A stretch of DNA of 64,000 nucleotides from Saccharomonospora sp. CUA-673 (lineage in GTDB: Bacteria; Actinomycetota; Actinomycetes; Mycobacteriales; Pseudonocardiaceae): NCBI RefSeq assembly GCF_001942305.1, contig NZ_MKKE01000011.1:1-64000 (forward strand). The letters run 5' to 3'. The notes under the pieces were generated by a model. That model was not told where the DNA came from and made no database searches. It was given only the letters and a program-made list of their open reading frames with translations. A program made the translations under genes and the position numbers. Within the stretch, counting starts at the first letter, position 1, and each line of letters begins with the position of its first letter. Of this stretch, positions 38,349-46,179 are shown piece after piece.

Positions 38349-38420
38349 GGGCGCATAGCTCAGCGGAAGAGCACTTGCCTTACAAGCAAGGGGTCGCTGG
38401 TTCGAACCCAGCTGCGCCCA
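38349..38420 (+). tRNA. tRNA-Val (anticodon TAC)
   Basis: 72 bases. GGGCGCA pairs with TGCGCCC in the acceptor stem. D-arm TAGCTCAGCGGAAGAGCA, anticodon stem CTTGC/GCAAG with loop CTTACAA (anticodon TAC), and T-arm GCTGG/TTCGAACCCAGC. The discriminator is A; no complete CCA is encoded. Its 3' end is the attachment site of the integrated element that follows. Confidence 0.95.
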
Positions 38421-38423
38421 CCC
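38397..38423. repeat. attL: left 27-bp attachment repeat
   Basis: Starts CTGGTTCGAACCCAGCTGCG and runs to ACCC; identical to 47529-47555. It restores the T-arm and acceptor stem of tRNA-Val, so integration leaves the tRNA functional. Confidence 0.92.
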
Positions 38424-38470
38424 CTATTCACGCAGTTCAGAGGATGTTTTCTCCGAGCCCTGGATGGCCT

Positions 38471-38490
38471 GTGCCAGATCCGTGCCAGAT
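38471..38490. promoter_or_regulatory. Left pair of arm-type integrase sites
   Basis: GTGCCAGAT occurs at 38471-38479 and 38482-38490, exactly 11 bp apart (one helical turn). The same nine-mer and a close variant occur with the same 11-bp spacing at 47391-47410. Such pairs are bound by the N-terminal domain of tyrosine integrases. The stretch from here to 38797 holds no convincing gene. Confidence 0.65.
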
Positions 38491-38797
38491 AGCAAGCGCG
38501 CGACACGCCGTAAGTGCGCACGTTGGGGTGAGGTTCCCGAACAACGTGTAACCTCTGTGCCACAACGGAACACCGAGCACGCTAGCCCCCAGGGTTATCC
38601 GCCCAGCCGACACGGCAGGGCGCCGACACGGCTTACGGATAGATGCGAGGGCGAACGGGAACCCGCCGTCGGACGCGCAACAGGCTTGCGTAGGACGACT
38701 AGCGGAAGGCGACACGCCGAACCGAGCAGAGCTGGCCAGACAGGACGGTCATCTCTCCTTGGCTCGGCGTTCGTGGTCTTCCGAAGGAGTTCCTGCG

Positions 38798-39037
38798 ATG
38801 GCCACTCGCGTCGCTATCCCGAACCGTCAAGATCGCCGGAGTGCTACCTACAGCCCCAAGCGCTACGCATCACTCCAGGCAGGGTCTGACTATCTCGACG
38901 TCACCGTCAAGTCCCTGCGGAACTGGATCGCACAGGGCCGGATCACCGGATACCGCGTCGGTCGGCATATCAAGGTCGACCTGAACGAGCTCGACGCGTT
39001 CGCGGAGCCAATCCCCACGGCCGGTGATGCCGCGTGA
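38798..39037 (+). CDS. Excisionase-like DNA-binding protein (HTH_17)
   Basis: 79 aa. MerR-type winged helix of the excisionase family: YLDVTVKSLRNWIAQGRITGYRVGRHIKVDLNELDAF. It likely binds near attL to favour excision, as does Xis of other tRNA-integrated elements. The start follows CGAAGGAG. It is the first gene of a tightly packed operon in which the next three genes overlap by four bases. Confidence 0.8.
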   Translation: MATRVAIPNRQDRRSATYSPKRYASLQAGSDYLDVTVKSLRNWIAQGRITGYRVGRHIKVDLNELDAFAEPIPTAGDAA

Positions 39038-39273
39038 GGCAGGCTATGAAGCGCCCCGGCGTCGTGGACGTCGACGCCGGGGCGGGAAAGAGCGACCAGC
39101 ATGGCAACCGGATCGCCGACAGCGTAGCGCGTCCTGCTGACATCGCGATGTACCGCCGGCGCCGCGCCCTACGACGTAGCTGCCGACGAGCCGAGCAACA
39201 CCTACGCGCCGCCGGACTGTGGGGCGTCCTGTCCGCACGAGTACTCGACGACCTCGAGGCGGACGCGTCATGA
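39034..39273 (+). CDS. Small basic hypothetical protein of the element
   Basis: 79 aa, Arg-rich (MYRRRRALRRSCRRAEQHLRAA). GTG start overlaps the excisionase stop; the ATG at 39046 is an alternative. No family recognised. Basic charge suggests nucleic-acid binding. Confidence 0.6.
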   Translation: MRQAMKRPGVVDVDAGAGKSDQHGNRIADSVARPADIAMYRRRRALRRSCRRAEQHLRAAGLWGVLSARVLDDLEADAS

Positions 39274-39662
39274 GCGACGTGGTGACCCTCGACAGGGCCG
39301 AGTACACGCAGCTCGTCGCCGACGCGGAAGCGTGGCGCGCGGTGACCCGCTCGCCGCACGTGATGGACCTGCTCGGCGAGTGGCGCGAATGGCGCCTCCG
39401 CCGCGACATGTCCGCCTCGACCGCGTGCATGGCCTCGCTCGAGAACTGGCGCGCGGTCGCATCCGCGCCCACCTATGCCGAGCTCGAACGCCGCCGACGC
39501 GGCCGTCCACGGCCGTCGCTGCGGTGCGACCACAAGCTGTGCACCGCAGACGGCAACCCCCATCGTTCCCCGCAAACTGGAGCGCAGATCGTGCTGTGTG
39601 CCGAGCACTCCCACCTCGCCGTGCCCGAGTCCGTCCCGGCCGGCCTGGCGGTGGTCGCGTGA
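39270..39662 (+). CDS. Hypothetical protein with Cys/His-rich C-terminus
   Basis: 130 aa. N-terminal helical part (VTLDRAEYTQLVADAEAWRA). The C-terminal segment has CDHKLC, a His pair and CAEHSH, which looks like a zinc-binding finger. ATGA overlap with the gene before and GTGA overlap with the next support one operon. Possibly a replication accessory protein; no family recognised. Confidence 0.6.
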   Translation: MSDVVTLDRAEYTQLVADAEAWRAVTRSPHVMDLLGEWREWRLRRDMSASTACMASLENWRAVASAPTYAELERRRRGRPRPSLRCDHKLCTADGNPHRSPQTGAQIVLCAEHSHLAVPESVPAGLAVVA

Positions 39663-40969
39663 GCATTACTGACGTGCGGACACCGCCGCCCGAGATCGCC
39701 GTCGACGAGCACGACGTCGACGAGGCCCCGGTCGACCGGGTCGTGCCGTTCCCGACGCTGACGTCGGAGGCGTTGCACGGCACGGCCGGGCAGATCGTGG
39801 AGTCGGTCGTGCCGCACTCCGAAGCGCACCCCGCGGCCGTGCTGGCCACGCTGCTCGCCCGGTTCGGGGCCGTCGTGGGCCGGGAGCCGCACGTACGGGC
39901 CGACAACCGTACCCACCCGGCGCGGGTGTGCCCGCTGATCGTGGGCAAGACCAGCACCGGCGCGAAGGGCACGTCGGCCGGCGTTGTCGATGCCCTGTTC
40001 GACGCCGCCAAGTTCGCCGACCCTGGCGGCGTGCCGAAGGTCGGCGGCCTGTCATCCGGGGAAGGCCTAATCGACCTGGTACGCGACGGCACCGGCGACG
40101 GACCCGACGGCGACGAGGGCGTCGCCGACAAGCGGGTATACATCGAAGAACCGGAGTTCGCCGGCACGTTGTCAGTTATGGAACGGAACGGGTCGATCCT
40201 GCCCCGCGTGCTGCGCGAGGCATGGGACGGCGGAGTGCTGCGCACCCTGACCCGAAGCTCGCCGCTGGCCGCGACCGGCGCACATATCGTCATCGTCGGG
40301 CACGCCACCCCGGGCGAGCTGAAATCGCGTCTCACTGAGGCCCAACTCGCCGGCGGCACCATGAACCGGTTCCTACCGATCGCCTCCCGCCGCACGAAGC
40401 TGTGCCCCGACGGCGGAAACATCCCCGAGCCGGTCGTCGGCGAGGTCGCCGACATCCTGGCCGACCGGGCGGCCCTCGGCCGGAAGATTGGCGAGGTCAA
40501 GCGGACCGCGGCCGCCGATGAGCTGTGGCGCGACCAGTACGGGCACGTCCGCCGCGAACGGCCCGACGGTGCGGTCGCGAAGTTCCTGTCGCGCGCGGTG
40601 CCGCAGGTTCTGCGACTCTCGCTCGCCTACGCCCTCCTCGACGGGCACCACGAGGTCGACGAGCAGCACCTGCGCGCCGCGCTCGCACTCTGGGACTACG
40701 CCAGCGCCTCGGCCGAGTGGCTATTCGGCACCGAACCCGACAACAGAGTGCAGGACGGGCTCGTCGAGTTCATCGCCGCCGCCGGCGCCGCCGGCCGATC
40801 CAAGACCGACATTGCAAACGGGCACTTCGGCAAGAACCGGAAGGGGCACGAGATCGACGCCGTACTACGGCCCCTCCTCGCCGACGGCCGCGTGCGCCAA
40901 GAGGAGCGGAAACCACAGCGCGGCCGACCGTCCACCCGCTACTACTCCACAACGGACCCACGGAATTAA
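39659..40969 (+). CDS. P-loop replication/helicase-like protein (DUF3987-type)
   Basis: 436 aa. A conserved N-terminal segment SEAHPAAVLATLLARFGAVVG precedes a modified Walker A, GKTSTGAKGTS (about residues 96-106). A Walker-B-like stretch RVYIEEPEFAG and a C-terminal winged-helix tail (GRSKTDIANGHFGKN) follow. DUF3987-type proteins are primase/helicase-like ATPases of plasmids, phages and satellites. Adjacent iteron-like repeats suggest it initiates replication of the excised element. The stop codon lies inside the first repeat. Confidence 0.72.
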   Translation: MSITDVRTPPPEIAVDEHDVDEAPVDRVVPFPTLTSEALHGTAGQIVESVVPHSEAHPAAVLATLLARFGAVVGREPHVRADNRTHPARVCPLIVGKTSTGAKGTSAGVVDALFDAAKFADPGGVPKVGGLSSGEGLIDLVRDGTGDGPDGDEGVADKRVYIEEPEFAGTLSVMERNGSILPRVLREAWDGGVLRTLTRSSPLAATGAHIVIVGHATPGELKSRLTEAQLAGGTMNRFLPIASRRTKLCPDGGNIPEPVVGEVADILADRAALGRKIGEVKRTAAADELWRDQYGHVRRERPDGAVAKFLSRAVPQVLRLSLAYALLDGHHEVDEQHLRAALALWDYASASAEWLFGTEPDNRVQDGLVEFIAAAGAAGRSKTDIANGHFGKNRKGHEIDAVLRPLLADGRVRQEERKPQRGRPSTRYYSTTDPRN

Positions 40970-41100
40970 CGGACTTACGGACAAACGCCATGACCAGCGA
41001 AAACGCCACGGACTTAATCCGAAGGTCCGTACACCCACGGAGAAAACAACCCAGCAAAACACCAGGTCACAGGCTTAATCCGTAAATCCGTTAAATCCGT
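40966..41100. repeat. Iteron-like region, candidate replication origin of the element
   Basis: TTAACGGACTTACGGA (40966-40981) is the inverse of TCCGTAAATCCGTTAA (41079-41094) with one mismatch. Three direct AATCCGT copies lie at 41077-41100, and ACGGACTTAATCCG sits in between. The stretch is A/T-richer than its surroundings and has no gene. It directly follows the P-loop replication gene. Confidence 0.55.
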
Positions 41101-41128
41101 AGAACCCCAACGAGAGGACCGAACCGAC

Positions 41129-41383
41129 ATGGTGATGCACCACCCCGAGCACGGGCCGTTACTCGACGCCGACGATATGGCCGCCCTACTCGGCGTCCCC
41201 GCCAAGTGGATCCGCGAACACACTCGAACGAGCGGGCCCAGCGTCCAGCTCCCGCGGGAATGGGTCGAACGTGGACAGTCACGCGCCGACATCTACCGCC
41301 AGGCCACCGGCCGCGACGACATGGCCGGCGCGCTCGAGTTCTGGCGTAGGCAGTCGGACAAGCGCGACACCGCGGAGACGTGA
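41129..41383 (+). CDS. Small helix-turn-helix protein (HTH_17-like)
   Basis: 84 aa. The segment LLDADDMAALLGVPAKWIREHTR resembles MerR-type excisionase helices, and a basic patch follows. It may be a second directionality factor or the regulator of the downstream capsid operon. GAGAGGACC precedes the ATG. Confidence 0.65.
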   Translation: MVMHHPEHGPLLDADDMAALLGVPAKWIREHTRTSGPSVQLPREWVERGQSRADIYRQATGRDDMAGALEFWRRQSDKRDTAET

Positions 41384-41388
41384 ACCCC

Positions 41389-41553
41389 GTGGACCTTGTT
41401 ACCGCCATCAACCTGGCCGCGCTCGCTCTCGTGGCCGTGAACGTCGGGCTCGCCGTCAGCGGCGTCCGGCGGCACTACGCCGACCGCGCCAACAGCTCCC
41501 GCCGTAGATCATCCGCAACTACTCCACAGACGGGAGGACCGAACCGTGCTTGA
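41389..41553 (+). CDS. Tiny single-span membrane protein
   Basis: 54 aa from a GTG. One hydrophobic helix (INLAALALVAVNVGLAVSGV) followed by a basic tail (RRHYADRANSSRRRSS). It fits exactly between its neighbours and overlaps the next gene by eight bases. Small membrane proteins in phages and satellites often act in exclusion or lysis control; here that is speculation. Confidence 0.5.
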   Translation: MDLVTAINLAALALVAVNVGLAVSGVRRHYADRANSSRRRSSATTPQTGGPNRA

Positions 41554-41833
41554 AGCCTCACCCGAAGCCGCGCACCGCGCCGCCGGCCTACTCGCCGCAG
41601 TGCGCGACGACGACCCCGAACAGTGGCAGGCGATTCTCACGAGCGACGTCGACGGCCACGGACGGCCGTCCGCGTACGCGACGCTCTGCGCCATGACGGC
41701 GCTCGCCTACGCCGCCACGACATCCGTCGCCGACCTCCTCGACCTCGAACACGAGGAGGTCGTGCGGCGGCATGCGAACCACCTCGCCCGCGCAGCCATG
41801 GACGACAACGAAACCGGAGGAGACGGATCATGA
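41546..41833 (+). CDS. Small helical hypothetical protein of the element
   Basis: 95 aa, acidic and helical (PEAAHRAAGLLAAVRDDDPEQW). GTG start with GGGAGGACC ahead. Overlaps the scaffold-like gene by ATGA. No family recognised. Confidence 0.6.
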   Translation: MLEASPEAAHRAAGLLAAVRDDDPEQWQAILTSDVDGHGRPSAYATLCAMTALAYAATTSVADLLDLEHEEVVRRHANHLARAAMDDNETGGDGS

Positions 41834-42324
41834 GCACCACCGGCGAGAACACCGCCGCCGAGACGGTCGACGCGGCCACGAACGCCGACGCTGGGGCCGA
41901 GGACACCGACGGGGCACCGTCGGGCGCACAGAGCGGCGCTGACACCCCCAATCGTGAGGCTGCGAAGTATAGGAAACAACTGCGCGAGGTTGAGGCCGAG
42001 CGCGACCGGCTCGCCGGCAAGCTCGAGCAGATGCACCGCGCGGAGATCCGCCGAGCGGCCGAGGGCGCCCGGATGCACGATCCCGACGACTTCACCGTCG
42101 ACGACGTCGCCGAGCTGCTCAACGACGACGGCGACGTCGACGGCGACAAGGTCGCGCAGCGCCTCGATGCGCTGCGGGAGTCCAAGCAGCACCTGTTCCA
42201 GCCGCCTCCGTCCCCGAAGGACTTTGGGGGCGGCGAGCGCGGCGCGGACATCACCGGAGGCGACGGCAACACCACATGGGACAAGGCGTTGAAACCACCG
42301 GAAGGGTTCAGAGTGACGCCGTGA
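41830..42324 (+). CDS. Phage capsid scaffolding-like protein
   Basis: 164 aa. Acidic disordered N-terminus (40 residues), a coiled-coil (REAAKYRKQLREVEAERDRLAGKLEQMHRAE, residues about 42-75), a helical segment with DPDDFTVDDVAELLNDDG, and a Pro-rich end. This layout and the position just before the capsid gene are typical of phage scaffold proteins, which guide shell assembly and then leave. Confidence 0.75.
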   Translation: MSTTGENTAAETVDAATNADAGAEDTDGAPSGAQSGADTPNREAAKYRKQLREVEAERDRLAGKLEQMHRAEIRRAAEGARMHDPDDFTVDDVAELLNDDGDVDGDKVAQRLDALRESKQHLFQPPPSPKDFGGGERGADITGGDGNTTWDKALKPPEGFRVTP

Positions 42325-42335
42325 CCAGGTAGAAT
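42307..42335 (+). promoter_or_regulatory. Promoter of the capsid gene
   Basis: TTCAGA (42307-42312) and TAGAAT (42330-42335) with 17-bp spacing. Transcription would start near 42341, at the base of the first stem of the leader. It overlaps the end of the scaffold gene. Confidence 0.55.
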
Positions 42336-42338
42336 GAA

Positions 42339-42449
42339 CGTAGCGCCGGGTTGAGGCCAGCGGCCCGCCCGGCGCTACGAACGCTCCAGGGGAGCCACCC
42401 GTCCGGCCAGGGGCCGGCGGGAACACCTGCCTTCACCCCTGGAGTCATC
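42339..42449 (+). ncRNA. Structured 5' leader of the capsid mRNA sequestering the Shine-Dalgarno
   Basis: Stem 1: CGTAGCGCCGGG (42339-42350) pairs perfectly with 42368-42379. Stem 2: CTCCAGGGG (42384-42392) pairs perfectly with CCCCTGGAG (42436-42444), and encloses a third hairpin CCCG-T-CCGGCC/GGCCGG-CGGG (42398-42421). GGAG at 42441-42444, the only ribosome site of the capsid gene, is inside stem 2. Opening of stem 2 would be needed for translation. Confidence 0.65.
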
Positions 42450-43289
42450 TTGTTCCGTTCTGACGCCAACCCTGCGTTCCTGCCCGAAGAGATCGGGAAC
42501 CTCGTCGTTCAGCCGGTCGAACGCGAATCGGTCGCCGCCCAAGCCGGCACCGTCGTACCGACCGCCTCGTCCACCTTCCGCGTCCCCGTCGTCGCAGCCG
42601 ACCCGACCGCCTCATGGACGGCCGAAGGCGCCGAAATCGACGTCTCCTCGGCCACGCTCGACGAAGTCGTGGTCACCCCGCCCAAGGTCGCCGGTCTGAC
42701 CATCATCTCCGCCGAACTGGCAGACGATTCCGACCCGGCCGCCTCACAGATCGTCGGCGACGGCCTCGCACGCGACATCGCTCGCCAGGTCGACGCGGCG
42801 TTCTTCGGCAGCAGCGACGACGACGAGCAGCCGTCCGGACTCGAGGATCTGGCCGGCGTGAACACCGTCGACGCCGGTGGTGAGTGGGCCAACATCGACC
42901 CGTTCACGTTGGCGATCTTCTCCGCCGAGAACGTCGGCGCCACCCTCACCTCATGGGTGGCCTCGCCCGACGACGCCGTCCAGCTCGCCCAGCTCAAGGA
43001 AGAGGAGGGCAGCAACAAGCCGTTGCTGCAGCCGGATCCGACGATGCCCACGCGGCGCATGATCGGCGGCGTGCCGATGCTCGTCTCACCGGCCGTGACC
43101 CCGGGCGTCGTGTGGGGAATCCCCGCTGACCGGGCGCTCGTCGTCCGCCGCACCGACACCACGCTCGATGTCGACCGGAGCGCCTACTTCTCCAGCCACA
43201 GAGTTGGCATCAGGGCGACCATGCGCGTCGGGTTCGCGTTCCCCCACCCCGCCGCAATCCAGCGGGTGGCACTCGACATGAACAGCTAA
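42450..43289 (+). CDS. HK97-fold major capsid-like protein
   Basis: 279 aa from a TTG five bases after GGAG. HK97 gp5-type pattern: N-arm FLPEEIGNLVVQPVERESVAAQAG, P-domain strands FRVPVVAADPTASWTAEGAEI, A-domain LADDSDPAASQIVGDGLARDIARQVDAAFF, and the closing GIRATMRVGFAFPHPAAIQRV. There is no N-terminal delta domain, consistent with a separate scaffold gene. Size suits a phage capsid rather than a longer fused form. Encapsulins share the fold, but no cargo enzyme is near. Confidence 0.87.
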   Translation: MFRSDANPAFLPEEIGNLVVQPVERESVAAQAGTVVPTASSTFRVPVVAADPTASWTAEGAEIDVSSATLDEVVVTPPKVAGLTIISAELADDSDPAASQIVGDGLARDIARQVDAAFFGSSDDDEQPSGLEDLAGVNTVDAGGEWANIDPFTLAIFSAENVGATLTSWVASPDDAVQLAQLKEEEGSNKPLLQPDPTMPTRRMIGGVPMLVSPAVTPGVVWGIPADRALVVRRTDTTLDVDRSAYFSSHRVGIRATMRVGFAFPHPAAIQRVALDMNS

Positions 43290-43299
43290 CCCCACCGCA

Positions 43300-43336
43300 C
43301 ACGGCCCCGCCGTCCACACCGGACAGCGGGGCCGTG
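43300..43336 (+). terminator. Terminator after the capsid gene
   Basis: CACGGCCCCGC pairs exactly with GCGGGGCCGTG, and inner bases extend the stem around CACACC. It starts eleven bases after the capsid stop. Confidence 0.75.
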
Positions 43337-43810
43337 TCGTTCCCACAGGCGCCCACACTGTCGACCCCCTCATGCAGCCGGCCCCCTCAAAGTCCCACCC
43401 CACAAACAAGGACCGGGGTAGCGTCCGCCCCCTTCCCCCTCGGCCCCGCCCTCCCCGGCGGATGACTACTACTCACCTCGCCGAGCACCCGGGCAGCACC
43501 ACACTCGGACACTGGCCGACGAGCCGCACCCGCCGGGGACACGCAGCCACCAGCGGACAACAACGACACGAGCGACGACAGCGCCCGCACAACGTCAGGG
43601 CAGGGTGTATCGGCAGCTCAAACGCGAACGACAACGAACAACGAAAACAACAACGACGACGAGAACCGCGACACTCGTGGCCTCGCCGCTGCAGAGGTCG
43701 GCAGACCAGGGGGACCACCCCCACCCCGCCCAGCGAGCCTTGGGAAGGTGCTGTGGCTAGCAACGGCGGCGGGTCTGGGGTTTTCAGACTCGAACACGGC
43801 AGGAGTGGCA
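43337..43810. other. Unassigned stretch within the element
   Basis: 474 bp without a gene I can support. 43618-43670 is a low-complexity AAC/ACG-rich run. Open frames here are Arg/Pro/Thr-rich and unlike real proteins. A broken gene cannot be excluded, since frameshifts are frequent in this sequence. Confidence 0.4.
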
Positions 43811-44025
43811 ATGTCAGGACTGGTCCCGGTTTTCATCGGCGGAATCCGCACGATGGGTTGGCGCTCGAGGCGCGGCACGTGCGCCGCATGTGGCGACCCG
43901 CTTCCGGTGCAGCGTCATCAGGGCGGCCGCGCAGGTGGTGCTCGGAATCCTGTCGCGTCTGGGCGGCTCGGCATCCGGGGCAACAGCGTCCGCCCGCCCG
44001 GCCGGCTCACACGGAACGTTCATGA
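43811..44025 (+). CDS. Small zinc-ribbon protein, frameshifted
   Basis: About 71 aa if repaired. ATG 43811 has CAGGAG six bases ahead. CAACGDPLPVQ in the first frame and RRWCSESCRVWAARHPG in another together form a C-x2-C ... C-x3-C zinc ribbon of the kind found in actinophage and satellite genes. One missing base near 43920 joins them. The stop is TGA at 44023-44025. Confidence 0.45.
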
Positions 44026-44050
44026 CGCACCGGTCGCTGACCGGTGCGTC

Positions 44051-44332
44051 CTACTCGTCGACGCCGAGCCACTCGTGCCAGCAGGCCGAGCAGTCGAACA
44101 GGGCCGGCTGCTCGCGGCGACGTCGCCGGGGCACGTCGACCAGCCAGCCGCACAGCATCTCGGCCGCAGTCCCGACGGCCGGCTCGTCGACGGTGCCGCC
44201 GATGTGGCGCACGCCGCCGGACACCGGGCGCCATCCGGGCACGGTGTCGAGATCGGGCGTGTCGGGGTCGGCCTCGATCGGCCATCCGTCGGGGCCGACG
44301 GTGACCAGGCCGTCGGCGTATTGCGTCCACAT
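44051..44332 (-). CDS. Small CxxCW protein, paralogue of the gene at 50200
   Basis: 93 aa. Shares VTVGPDGWPIEADPD, LDTVPGWRPV, GVRHIGGT and RRRRREQP with the chromosomal gene at 50200-50484, ending CSACWHEWLG. The Cys pair with an earlier Cys and the RHIGG His suggests zinc binding. It lies 77 bp downstream of the XRE repressor gene on the same strand. Function unknown. Confidence 0.7.
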   Translation of the reverse strand: MWTQYADGLVTVGPDGWPIEADPDTPDLDTVPGWRPVSGGVRHIGGTVDEPAVGTAAEMLCGWLVDVPRRRRREQPALFDCSACWHEWLGVDE

Positions 44333-44409
44333 GCCCAGAGCATCGGACGGCCGCGACCAGCGGCAATAGGGGTTGCGCTATGCGCATAGGTAGGCGCATA
44401 GCCGGGTCG

Positions 44410-45407
44410 CTACTGAGCGTCGCGGGCCGCGTCCCACGCCTGCCGATACTCGACCGTCCACTCGGCGCCCTGCTGATCGTCTGGCAGGCCGCCGAAGCCG
44501 GCCGCGAAGTGGTCCGCGGCGGTCGCGTGGTCGGCGAGGGCAAGGTGCGTCAACCCGAAGTTCAGCCGGTGGAACGTGGGCGTGAGCCAATACGCGGTGC
44601 GGGGCGGCTGCTCGCGTGCGGCCTCGTCGAGCAGCGCCCGGCGGTGTCCATGAGGCGCAGCGCCTCGTCACGCTCGCCGAGCTGGGCGTGGCCGTGCGCG
44701 GCCTGAGCCGCCGCGCCGACCCGCTGGGCGATATGCGCGCCGGGGGTGTGGTGCTCGGCCAGGAACCAGCGCACCACCCCGCGCGGGTTGCCGCGCTGCC
44801 GAGCGACGTAGCCGCGGAAGTTCGCCGCCTGCGCCGCCAGCACGCCGCTGCCGGCCTCGTCGGCGAGTTCCTCGGCCTGCCCGAGCAGCACGACGGCGCG
44901 TTCGTCGGCGCGTGTCTCGGCGTGCAGCCACCCGGCGAACTGCACATACTCGGCCGCGACCTCGGCCAGCGCTTCCCGATGCGGGCCGCGCGCCGACGGC
45001 AGCAGCGCGCGCACGGTCTCCATCTGCGACATGGACGCCGGGAGGATGATCTCCGGCCCGAGCGTGTCGTCGAGCCGGCGTTGCGCGGCCAGCAGGTCCG
45101 CAAGTGCCGACACGGTGCCACCGTCGATGCGGGAGGGGTTTTCGAGGTGCCGGGCGATCCGGTCGCGGTCGTCGTCGGTGAGGACCAGCTCGGACGCGCT
45201 CGGGTGCGCTAGCGCGCGCAACGTCCCGTCGCCGCCTACGAGCTCGTCGAGGCGGGCGGCTACCTGCGCATCGTCGATCGCCTGCGACCCGGACTCGTAA
45301 CGCGACAGGCTCGATTGCGAGATCGGCACCAGGCGCGCCAACTGGGACTGTGACAGGCCGGCGGCGGCGCGGAGCCGGCGCAGGCGCTGCCCGAACGTCT
45401 CGGACAT
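44410..45407 (-). CDS. XRE-family repressor with TPR-like C-terminal part, one frameshift
   Basis: About 332 aa. N-terminal Cro/C1 helix-turn-helix (FGQRLRRLRAAAGLSQSQLARL, SQSSLSRYESG). The helical remainder has TPR-like Ala/Leu repeats (FAGWLHAETRADERAVVLLGQAEELA). The end lies in another frame (ALLDEAAREQPPRTAYWL to EWTVEYRQAWDAARDAQ, stop 44410-44412), reached by one missing base near 44643. It probably keeps the element dormant; the TPR part could receive a signal from a helper phage or peptide. AAGGAGG precedes the ATG. Confidence 0.78.
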
Positions 45408-45417
45408 CGCTCTACCT

Positions 45418-45486
45418 CCTTCGCGGAGTCGATGCCCTTCGCGGACGCCCCCGGTGGCCAAACCGGGGGCTTCACCTCCGCGAAGA
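45418..45486. promoter_or_regulatory. Repeat cluster upstream of the XRE gene, candidate operators
   Basis: TTCGCGGA occurs at 45420-45427 and 45438-45445 (18 bp apart) and inverted at 45477-45484. Between them GCCCCCGG/CCGGGGGC forms a hairpin (45447-45470). The cluster is just upstream of the repressor start, a natural autoregulation site. 45487-45600 holds nothing further. Confidence 0.45.
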
Positions 45487-45600
45487 GGACGCGGCCAGGG
45501 TATCGCGATCACGGGCCGGGCGGGACCGTCCAGGCCGATCACCGGAGCAGGCTCGGACTCATCCTCATCGTCAGGTGATCCATCTGGACCACCTGACGTG

Positions 45601-46101
45601 TCACGCAGGCCGGGCTGACGTGGCATCACCCTCGACGCCAGACTGTGCGACCGCGTCCAACAGGGCACGGCCCAGCGCTGCGGCCTCGGCGAGCGTGAGC
45701 TGCAGCTGCGGCAGGTCCGCGCGGGTGATGTCCGGCTCGACTTGAACGCGCGGCTCTACCTCCCGCACATGCTGGGCCGTGCTCACCTGAAGCACCGGCT
45801 GCTCGACAACGGTGCCGTCATCGAAGCGCCACACGTTCGCGTCGGGCAGCATCAACGGCACCTCGGCAGGGAAGTTGTAATGCACGCGGTCGGGGCCCCC
45901 GTCGCTGGCCCTGTGCGTGACGCTGCACCACGACGGGCACACCAGACCGTCAGTCCATACGGACGCGGGTTTGTCGCACGCACCAGCGGTGGAAACGTCG
46001 CTGTCGGCGGCCAGTTGCCCGAGCTGGTCGAGGGAGTCTTCGACGACGGCGCGGGTGGACTCAAGCCGCTGCCGCAGCTCGGTGTAAGTAGCGTTGTGCA
46101 T
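45601..46101 (-). CDS. DUF6907-like protein
   Basis: 166 aa. Central CPSWCSVTH motif with following acidic and hydrophobic segment, as in DUF6907 proteins common in actinobacterial phages and integrative elements. The C-terminal part QLTLAEAAALGRALLDAV is helical. Between the integrase and repressor genes. Function unknown. Confidence 0.65.
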   Translation of the reverse strand: MHNATYTELRQRLESTRAVVEDSLDQLGQLAADSDVSTAGACDKPASVWTDGLVCPSWCSVTHRASDGGPDRVHYNFPAEVPLMLPDANVWRFDDGTVVEQPVLQVSTAQHVREVEPRVQVEPDITRADLPQLQLTLAEAAALGRALLDAVAQSGVEGDATSARPA

Positions 46102-46179
46102 GGGTCGGAACCTCTGTTTCCGATCAAGGCCCTCGGTCGGTCTCCTACCACCGACCGAGGGCCGCCTTGATTACGTGGG

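Noticed and set aside
42450-43289. Capsid-like protein considered as an encapsulin nanocompartment
   Set aside because: A coiled-coil scaffold-like gene precedes it, it lies inside an integrase-bearing element, and no cargo enzyme (peroxidase, ferritin-like) is adjacent.
43372-44025. 217-residue open frame across the terminator side of the capsid gene
   Set aside because: Arg/Pro/Thr-rich and without a ribosome site; only its last 35 codons, joined by a frameshift to the ATG at 43811, look like a real zinc-ribbon protein.
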